Positions 56,031 through 64,000 of a stretch of 64,000 bases of DNA are shown here, piece by piece. Position numbers and translations under genes: made by a program. Positions within the stretch are counted from its first letter, which is position 1. Each line of letters starts with the position of its first letter. The notes beneath the pieces are model-generated. The model was not told the DNA's origin. It made no database searches and worked only from the letters and a program-made list of their open reading frames with translations. Origin of the DNA: Sesamum alatum (Eukaryota > Streptophyta > Magnoliopsida > Lamiales > Pedaliaceae); the NCBI GenBank assembly GCA_034509735.1, contig JACGWO010000012.1:24891188-24955187 (forward strand), in the 5' to 3' direction.

Positions 56031-57213
56031 AACTAGAAACTGTGGCGCGCATAAAACTAATTCCGGTCATATTTATTATTTTTAATTTATATTATGAGAA
56101 AATAAATATTTCTATATTTTTTTTTCTGAAACACCCTATCAAATAAAAAATTATTCTGTCGTTCACATTATATCCGAAAAACAACTTTATAAGATATTGC
56201 AAACGCCAACTTGATTTTCAAGTGAAAAATCTAGACCCATCAAAATTATTCAAAATTACTTTGGTATCATTAATTGTTATAATCATTTAATGATTTGTCA
56301 CCCATAAAATTTCATCACAAAAATATTAAATTATGAGGAAAAAGATCATCATAGAAATATATAAATTTAGTTGACAAAAGTTATGTGCACAATAAATTAA
56401 ATAATTCAAGATAAATCAAGAAAATATAAATATCATCCACAAAATTGTAAAATCATGAATATCAATAAAATAATAAAAAAGTATACCAAGATACATTTTG
56501 AATATCAATTATATAATTTTGAGAGCTTAATAATTTTCTATCATAATTGTATGTCATTCTTTACATAGAGAATTGGTGACAAATGAATTGAAGATCCAAA
56601 TTATAGAATTTTGTTAACTAATCATTGATATAAAGATGCTATTTAAAGGTAGTTAAAAAAAATATATATTCAAAATCATGTGAGTCATACTACCTATTCA
56701 TTTGTCAATTTAATATATAATTTCAGTAAAAATTTGATATGGTAAATTTGTATAAGTATGTAAATGACTTTATATTGCATTTGCATAAATAGTGAAATTC
56801 TCAAATTGTTTTCATGTTATATATAGCTTTATATTAATAAGACACATATAAGTATTTTCTATCTATATTCATTATATATAAAATAAATTTATTTAATATT
56901 CATTATATATACAAATTAAATAAACATATATATATATATTTGAGAACATACTTATTGGTATTTATGTTATTATTAATCACATTTGCATTAAAAAATGCAA
57001 TACAACTTATGGCGTCATCAATCAATTTGTTCGATATCCCTTTGTATATATTTCTTATGATTGTCAATTTTTACAATTTTTATAACACAAAATTTCTATA
57101 ATGCACTTTAAAAATATTGTTCATTTGACATTCACTTAATTCGAAAAATCTTATAAGATATAATTTTAACTAGAATTAAATTAAATCCGTGCATAGCACG
57201 GGTCACATGCTAG
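56031..57213 (+). mobile_element. Helitron 3' terminus (5' end not defined)
   Basis: At 57187-57213 the sequence has a perfect 6-bp hairpin CCGTGC-ATA-GCACGG, eight bases, then CTAG followed by T: the canonical Helitron 3' end with an A^T insertion site. No matching TC 5' end is certain. At 56031-56035 the complementary strand ends in CTAGT after GCGCGCCACAG and may be the end of another Helitron on the minus strand. The 1.1-kb interior is AT-rich without ORFs. The start given is a guess. Confidence 0.55.
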
Positions 57214-57394
57214 TATAGGACTCGAACCCACAATCTTTTGTAACAATACAATTTAAGTCAGTTGAATAGTGTAGCAATTAACGCATGGCATTCGACTGTA
57301 ATTCCATCGCACGGACAACTGCCAACGACTTAGAGGGCAAAACCAACTCTGATCCTCCTTAAAAGGGGAAAAAAGTACTTATAATAAAAAGTAT

Positions 57395-57867
57395 GGGTAA
57401 ATTACAATGAAATCCTCTGAGGTTTGACATAATTATGAATCCTCCCTCATTATTTGAAAAATTATAAATACCCTTCAAATGTTTGATAAAATTATGTAAT
57501 CCTTTTATGTAGACCAGAAATTATCAATTTTTCACTTGTTCTGCCTTTTTTTTTTTTTGAAAAAAAAAAACTATTTAGAAAAACAGATGAGGTGGTTGAA
57601 AAAATTTAAAAAATTATAGAAAAAAATATTCATTAGTCTATAAAAAAATTGAGAAAATTTTTAAAAAATAAATAAAATTTTAAATTAATATTGCAGAAAG
57701 GCATTTTGGTTAGTTTAGTACAAAAATCGATGAAAACCTAACAAATACTAACGGATTGAGTTAATTGTTAGACGGTCGTTAAAATTAGGGGGTATTTATA
57801 ACTTTCAAACAACGAGAAAGTATTTATAATTATCTAAAATTTGAAGAAAGTTAGTTGTAATTTACCC
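57395..57867. mobile_element. Fold-back MITE (GGGTAAATTAC family, type copy)
   Basis: It starts GGGTAAATTACAATGAAATCC and ends GTTAGTTGTAATTTACCC. The arms share TCATTATTTGAAAAATTATAAATACCC / GGGGGTATTTATAACTTTCAAACAACGA. The flanking 9-mers AAAAAGTAT and TGAAAATAT agree at only 6 of 9 positions. Confidence 0.65.
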
Positions 57868-57869
57868 TG

Positions 57870-58880
57870 AAAATATAGATGCTTACAGAAGAAAAGAATT
57901 CTATCTTCATTATGAGGACAGAACAAATTCCATGTGCTGGTGTGGAACTTTTGTTATTCTTGCAACTTGCTTTGATATTTAGGGTGTAGAATGTGAATAA
58001 AGAATGTGAGAGTGAGTGGTTTTCACTTGAAAGAATATGTTTGTTTGTGTCACATAATATTAACTAGCCCTTGTCAAAATTTGAAAGTTGAGTTTGAACT
58101 TTGAAGACACTATCAAAAATTGTTCGAGATGATAAATGTGAAAATTCGTCAAGGTGGAGATTTGTGCAGAAGTATTGGTGAGAGAGAAAAGGGAGAATTA
58201 TTCTGATATCATTGTTCTGTAATTGATCTAGTTATAGATGATCGGGATAATCCATCAATAATTTTATATATTGTTTCAAATTTTTAGTTTTTTGTTGTAG
58301 CATCAGATTGTCGCCGTCTACAGGAACGAGGTCATGTACCCGTTCCAAGCCCTCATCTGGTGGGCTGATGATGTAGGCAAGTGTCAACATTGGTCGTAGA
58401 TGAGAAGCTTGTGTGACTTATAAGCCCCAAAGCCTTCTCTCCCTAGCAAGGCGTCTTTTCAGGTCAAATTTGTGAAGTTCATAAACAACCAAAACGAATA
58501 ATACCTCGTGCAATGAGGCACTACTCAAATCACAAGCCACATTATAGTCAATCTTCTTAAACTGCAAAACTTGGCATGTAATTAATTTCTATACTTGTTA
58601 TGCAATTAATTATTTTTCTTTTCAAAAAAGTATACTAATTTATGATTAGACCTGATTTGGGACAGAATTTTTCATACCGCGCAATTGCAGAAGAAATAGC
58701 CACACATTAGTAGTGATGAGTCAGGCAAGCCATCCAAAATAGAAATTTGAAGGGTTAAAGCAGCCAAGTTACTTTTTTCCTTGTGCTTTTCAGCTATGTC
58801 GTTTTTTCATATCAATTATTTTGGTGGGACCATTGCATGTCTCTTCATAGTTATTTTTTTCTAATAAATAAAAAATACGT
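57870..58880. other. Intergenic DNA, possible LTR-element remnant
   Basis: No gene. 58290-58540 is of higher GC content and non-coding. The phrase GTAGCATCAGATTG near 58300 faintly resembles a tRNA-Met primer-binding region of Copia elements, but no LTR pair was found. Confidence 0.3.
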
Positions 58881-58884
58881 ATAC

Positions 58885-59160
58885 ATAATTGAGGAGGCCT
58901 AGTTTAGTTGGCGAAATTAAGGTCCCATGATCCTAAAGGTCATGGGTTCGAACCCCTAGGTGGGTTGATGTTATTTATACTGTATAATAGGTATGATTTG
59001 TTGTTGTAATAGCCAGGTGTTAATTTATATGATATTATTGATTTGATTATTTGTAATTCTCCCTGTTCGATATGGATAACCAACATTACTGAATGTGATC
59101 GTTTTACTTTCGATTAATAAAATTTATCGCTTTCGATTCAAAAAACAAACGAATACATAC
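58885..59160 (+). mobile_element. tRNA-derived SINE (third copy)
   Basis: Plus strand. GGCCTAGTTTAGTTGGCGAAA (A-box region), CCTAAAGGTCATGGGTTCGAA (B box), then TACTGTATAATAGGTATGATTTG and TTGTTGTAATAGC, as in the copy at 22935. The end, CTTTCGATTCAAAAAACAAA, is like the copy at 961 (CTTTCACTTCAAAAAA). The target duplication is too diverged to call. Confidence 0.72.
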
Positions 59161-59169
59161 ATTTATTAA

Positions 59170-60838
59170 TTTTTTCAATTTCTAATACGGATAATGATTG
59201 AATTATCAATATCATTAATCCTAACAAAATACGACACTATGTGGATTGTACTATTTATTTTAGCGTTTGATTAAATTTATTTGGAGCATTTTATAAACTC
59301 CTACATCGTATAAAATATTTTAAAATTTTAAAAATATTGAATTTTATTTTAAAAATAAACTTTTAAAGTGGTTGAATAAATAAGATGTTTAGATATTAGA
59401 GTGTTTGCCATAACAAACTCTTCATATTGTAACTACAATGCTCGAAAAATACATTAAATTATTAGAATTTAAAATCTTATACATAGATATTTTGCTTTGG
59501 GCGGGAAAAGGTCAATTACGACGAAGGATAAAAGTTAAATACTAACAAAATTGTATAATATTTGTGTCTTTGTATGTTAAGATTAAAAAGGTTTAAAAAT
59601 CTTATAAGAAAAATGGGTTGGGCTTATGTTTTTTTTTTTTTTTTTAAAGATTTATAAGATTCTCAACATCTTGCTTTGAGACGTTATAACTTCTTTCAAA
59701 GAAAAAAAATATATCAAACTATTTTATAGAGTTTATAAATGGTAAAGCATCTTATAAGATATTTAAAAAGTTTAAAGTTTAACACCCTCTTAATGAGGAA
59801 ATAAGTCAATGAGACACTGTCTAAAATGTAAGATTCAGGCCCCAAAACTTTTCAGTTTTGGGTTCGAATTCTATTTATAGACATTTTTTTTTACTTTTAT
59901 AATAGTGATAATTATATCTACACCCCTTAATTTATGATATATTTACATTTCTGCTCTTTGAAAAATTGCACATATATCCATAAAAAATATTAATATCATC
60001 TACACAAACCACTTATACTTTTCGGGAATTACACCTACTTCCCTGAAACTTTATCCATAATTTTTCACTGTCAGTGGTGATTTTTTAAAATTTCTTGACG
60101 TATATTTTAATATGTTGCTATATTGGAGTATGTAATTGATCGTTTCTATTTTAAAAAAAAAATGGAGGAAATAAGATTGAGAGAGAGAGGAGAGAGAGAG
60201 AGATGCAATTGAATTTGGTCAAAAAACCTCAGCCGATCGTTTTCAATGCCAAGGAAGGACACTTCAAATTGAGTTTGATCTGTCAATGTTCCGTAATCTG
60301 ACAAAATTAAAATGTCTAAACTTGTGATTGAATTTTTGGGTCCAAATTTTATTACATCTTTTATTTCAATTAACATAAACACATTATATTTGCAAATATT
60401 AAAATATTCATTTTATTTTAAAAAATATTTTATATAAATTTAAAAATAGAAAATTCAATCCGCTAAACTTGTTTGATACATATTGATTTATTTTCTATCA
60501 ACCTCACTTGGTGTACGACCTTTTGTCACGTTGCTGCAATCACCGGCATGCCAACAGAAGTAGCATGGAAGTCCCCATTAATAATCTTTCATATTATTGT
60601 GTGTGATAGGATACATCATATTTATTGATAAAATGATAAAAATACCCTTTGCATAAAAGCAAAATGTCATTTATAGGCAAAGATTGGAGTTATCCGCGTT
60701 TGGGTCGTTTACACGATGCAACTCGCCGGTCCAGTTGGACTCAACATCTGATTTGTTAATTGTCTGGCAACTCCAAGCTCACGATTATACAACGTGGCCA
60801 ATACAAAATGGGTACATTTGCCCCTATAAATACATTTG
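59170..60838. other. AT-rich intergenic DNA with another B-box-like motif
   Basis: No gene. Around 59815-59875 the sequence TTTTGGGTTCGAATTCTATTT resembles the T-arm end of a SINE, but the rest of the element is not recognisable. A (GA)n run is at 60180-60204. Confidence 0.35.
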
Positions 60839-61285
60839 GGCTTAAATGCATTTTTAGTTCAGTAATTTAAATTATTTGACATTTTCATTTTTTAACTTTT
60901 TAGGGTGGCTTTTTTGTATGTATCTTTTTAATTTTCCTAATTTTAGTCTTTTTTTCGCCGGAGTTCATCCTCCTCGCCGAAAAAATGTACGTGCCTCTCA
61001 CGTAACATTTTAAAATTGGGGCTTTTGTTCCTATTGGCCATTTTCAACAACATTTTAGTCTTTTAACTTTTTAAGTAACATTTTGATCCTATATCTTTTT
61101 AATTTTTGTGATTTCGGTCCTTTTTCTGCTGGAGTTCACCCTTCTCGCTGGTGGAGGTGAACTCCGGCGAACAAAATGACCGAAGTTGCAAAAATTAAAA
61201 AGATACAGGACTAAAATGCTACCCTAAAAAGTTAAGGACAAAACACCAAATAGCCCAAGTTGCAGATCAAAAATACATTTAATCT
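60839..61285. mobile_element. Fold-back Mutator-like MITE with perfect 10-bp flanking duplication
   Basis: It starts GGCTTAAATGCATTTTTAG and ends CAAAAATACATTTAATCT. The arms share TTTTTCGCCGGAGTTCATCC / GGTGAACTCCGGCGAACAAA. It is flanked by AATACATTTG at 60829-60838 and 61286-61295. The sequence family differs from the elements at 4804 and 57395. Confidence 0.82.
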
Positions 61286-61295
61286 AATACATTTG

Positions 61296-62083
61296 TACTA
61301 CTTCATTTATGTTACATACATCGTTTATTATCTTTACAACATCATTAAATACTTTCACCTGGCCTCGGATTGACTTAAACATCGGAATATTTTTGCTGAG
61401 ACATTCATGTGTATATCTTATACAGTCACACTTTTAAATTATATTATAATTTTTAAACTTAAAAAATCACATGTGTCAATCATTTATGTATACGATATCA
61501 ATACGTAACACAAAAGTATGATAGAAAATTCACGCTACTTCCGACTCTACAAACCCTTGCAACAATACAAGTGTTGCATGTATTCTAATTCAACAAACAA
61601 TCAATAAATGTGATTCTTTTTTGTCATAATTAATATTATTGTTGAACATTAAAAAATATGACAAATAATAATTAATTTCGATTGCACAATAATTATTAGT
61701 TGTTGTTTTAACAAATCATGTCAAAACACTAATCATAACTAAAATATTGACAAATATTTTTATTATAGCTAAATCATGACATATTTTATTAGGATAGATA
61801 TATTTTATCAAACAATAAAATAAATTTATTTCATCAATTTTATATAATAATGACATTATATCAATACGTGTGGGGCATGTGTTTCGTTTTTATTAAATTA
61901 TAATTTAATTTTCGTACGAAATATGCATTAATCATATACAGGAAACGGAAACACACTAGTATCAGAGTGGTGCTAATATTTAATTCATATATTGTGCAGA
62001 AAAATAAACTTAGGTATACATAATTAATTAGACTATCTTCGTGTCGTACATAATAACATACGACACCTATTATTATATTAATA
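61296..62083. other. AT-rich intergenic DNA
   Basis: Nothing recognised. Confidence 0.3.
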
Positions 62084-62328
62084 CTAATCGACGTGGCACA
62101 TTTTTTTCTGCGTGTATATAATAAATAATATTTTATATTTTAAAATATATTATATATACATACATATATATATAAATCAACACATCAAATTAAAAAAAAT
62201 GAAAAAGATAAAAAAAAGAAAAGAAACCAACTTAAAGATATTATTAGCATAACAAAAAATTTGTGGTGCAGTGTAAGTAATCGCTTTTTCTGATTAAAAA
62301 ATGGGCTTTCTTTTTATATTAGTATAGA
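62084..62328 (-). mobile_element. Small non-autonomous Helitron, unit 1 of the tandem array
   Basis: On the minus strand it begins TCTATACTAATATAAAAAG (canonical plant Helitron 5' end), preceded by A, and ends GTGCCACGTCGATTAG followed by T. 245 bp, no ORF. Confidence 0.7.
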
Positions 62329-62340
62329 TATAGATTAATA

Positions 62341-62860
62341 TTAGTCAATATGGAACGCTTTCCCTGCATACATATAATAAATAATAATTCACGTTTTAAA
62401 ATATATTATTATAAATAAAAATATCTATACTATTATAAAAGAAAACCTTTTGGCGTACCAACTTTTGAATGCCCAAAATTATCCTTCATACCATTTCTTT
62501 CTTTAAAAAAATTATTGGTCCGAAAAGTAATTTTATTATTTTTCTCTCAACCCACTACTCCACGTTTCTCTCACCTCACCTCATTTTTTTTTATCTTGCT
62601 AACTTTTTTTTTCTCATTCCTTCACATTTTTTTTCTTTTCATCTCACACCGCAGTTCTTTTTTATATACTCGCGGGGACCGCGTGCAACGACAACTAGTA
62701 TATATAAAACAACACATCAAAATTCAAAAATAAAAAAGAATGAAAGAAAGAAAAGATACCGACTTGGGGTATTATTGGCATAACAAAAAATTAGTGTCGT
62801 GGGATAAGTAACAACTATTTGTGAGTAAAAAATAAGTTTTCTTTTTATATTAGTGTATAT
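62341..62860 (-). mobile_element. Small Helitron, unit 2, interrupted by another Helitron
   Basis: Minus strand. The 5' end TATACACTAATATAAAAAG lies near 62859 and the 3' end, CTAA followed by T, at 62341. The body matches units 1 and 3, except for a 275-bp plus-strand Helitron inserted at 62424-62698. Confidence 0.7.
62424..62698 (+). mobile_element. 275-bp non-autonomous Helitron nested in unit 2
   Basis: Plus strand. It begins TCTATACTATTATAAAAG after an A. It ends with the hairpin CGCGG-GGA-CCGCG (62671-62683), eleven bases, then CTAG before a T. All Helitron hallmarks are present: no TIR, no target duplication, A^T insertion. Neighbouring units lack this segment at the same point, confirming the boundaries. 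Confidence 0.88.
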
Positions 62861-62865
62861 TAATA

Positions 62866-63123
62866 TTAGTCAATATGACATGTCTTCCTGCGTGCATATA
62901 ATAATTAATATGTTTACGTTTTAAAATATATTATTATAAATATATATATAAGCACCAGCAAATTAAATCTTAAAATAATAAATAAAAGAAGAAGATGAAG
63001 AAGAAAAAAATAAAGAAAGAAACCAACTTAGGGTATAATTGGCATAACAAAAAATTAGTGTCGCAGTGTAAGTAACCGTTCTGTGTGAGTAAAAAATGAA
63101 TTTTCTTTTTGTATCAGTATAGA
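62866..63123 (-). mobile_element. Small Helitron, unit 3 of the tandem array
   Basis: Minus strand, from TCTATACTGATACAAAAAG (preceded by A) at 63123 to CTAA before T at 62866; 258 bp. Only 5 bp separate it from unit 2. Confidence 0.75.
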
Positions 63124-63124
63124 T

Positions 63125-63294
63125 ATATATAAATCAACACAGTAAATTTTAAAGAAGATGAAGAAGAAAGAAAGAAAGAAAATAAATCAACTTAAGGTAT
63201 TATTGGTATAATAAAAAATTAGTGTCGCAATAGAAATAATAATTGTTTGTTAGTAAAAAATAAATTTTCTTTTTATATTAATATACATGGCGGT
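63125..63294 (-). mobile_element. Truncated Helitron, unit 4 of the tandem array
   Basis: Minus strand. The 5' end is degenerate (TGTATATTAATATAAAAAG near 63290), the body matches units 1-3 (CAACTTAAGGTATTATTGG, AAAAATTAGTGTCGC), and the 3' third is missing. Confidence 0.6.
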
Positions 63295-64000
63295 TAAGTT
63301 AAATTTCTTGAGATGTGGGCCATAATAATAAAAGATTAGGAGTGTGACGGCTTCTGCAAAATTGTGTGTTTTAGGGACTGCATCCAATTTTCATGACATA
63401 TGCAATGATGCAAATACATGGATCCATTTAGGGTTAATTGTATTTTAACCCCTGTAAAAGCAATAAATTACACAAAAACACTCTAAATAGAAAAGGTAAT
63501 CGATGCGCTAACTAGACCTATTTTAATTGATGAAATCGAGTCAGCCAATGTGTGGATTTTAATATACTTTAAGAGTAAGTATTATCTACGGTAATAATAG
63601 TTATTAATTAAAAATACATATTTAATATTAATACTTGGTATATATTAATAATTGATGATTGAAATTTATAACATAATTATATCCGATTCACTCCAAAAAA
63701 AGAAAAGAAAAAACGGTCAATGCGATAGTACTTAAACTTCTAAAAATCAAGTTCACTACCTCCCATGTGGCGAGTTACGTTGCTCCATTTTCTTGTTTAT
63801 ATATATATACTAGTCGTCGTGGCACATTGTTTCGAGAGCATGTACTAAATAAATTTTTTACGCTTTAATATATTATAAATAAGAGTAAAATATATAACCT
63901 ACTATATCACATTAAAAGAAAGAAAGAAAGAAAAAACTAATTTATCAATTAATATAAATTTTGAAAAGTTAAATAAAGTAGAGATCTTATCAGTTGAGGT
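63295..64000. other. AT-rich DNA with a further Helitron-like end
   Basis: No gene. At 63810-63830 ACTAGTCGTCGTGGCACATTG is the reverse complement of a Helitron 3' end like that of unit 1, with intact CTAG/T. The sequence beyond resembles the unit body (TATTATAAATA, AAAGAAAGAAAG), so a further minus-strand copy probably runs to or past the window end. Confidence 0.5.

Noticed and set aside
62469..62783. Phe/Ser-rich 104-codon ORF
   Set aside because: It lies across the nested Helitron and its T-rich interior; composition-driven.

Overview
The window is nuclear DNA from a flowering plant, most likely a eudicot. Genes have GT-AG introns, intergenic DNA is very AT-rich, and the protein families are plant ones: EIN3, PMEI-pectinesterase, SKU5-like cupredoxin, NAC, B3/REM and SUN. 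The lineage cannot be fixed from sequence alone; an asterid such as Lamiales is a guess.

Genes, left to right. (1) A possible signal-peptide first exon at 326-380 (-), cut by the window edge. (2) An EIN3/EIL1-type ethylene transcription factor at 1884-3719 (-), with an apparent intron in its 5' leader. (3) A three-exon PMEI-pectin methylesterase at 16105-18631 (-). (4, 5) Two near-identical intronless SKU5-like (pollen BP10/NTP303-type) genes at 24272-25939 and 35729-37396 (-), parts of a 2-kb duplication now 11.5 kb apart. (6) A decayed NAC gene at 38880-40445 (-) with an in-frame stop. (7, 8) Two neighbouring B3/REM genes, one with two B3 domains over five exons (41887-45536, +) and one with a single B3 domain over two exons (47249-47934, +). 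Both have an AT-hook-like N-terminus. (9) A two-exon SUN-domain nuclear-envelope gene at 48497-52282 (-).

Most of the rest is transposon-derived. A LINE at 8470-13676 is split into two oppositely oriented, complementary halves, as expected from twin priming. A second, 5'-truncated LINE lies at 26559-27950. Between the SKU5-like genes sit a non-autonomous CACTA element (30892-34146) and two Tourist-like elements in opposite orientation. Several fold-back, Mutator-like MITEs have readable 9-bp target duplications. tRNA-derived SINEs occur, and their B-box region has been amplified into a seven-copy 54-bp tandem array (55657-56010). The right end (62084-63294) is a head-to-tail string of small Helitrons, one of them interrupted by another Helitron on the opposite strand.

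The genes do not form a pathway. They are independent loci: ethylene signalling, pollen or cell-wall functions (PME and SKU5-like), reproductive-type transcription factors (B3, NAC) and nuclear envelope (SUN). No wholly unknown gene system is evident. The most unusual material is the transposon architecture and the way it invades gene introns: all four introns of the two-B3 gene carry transposon remnants.
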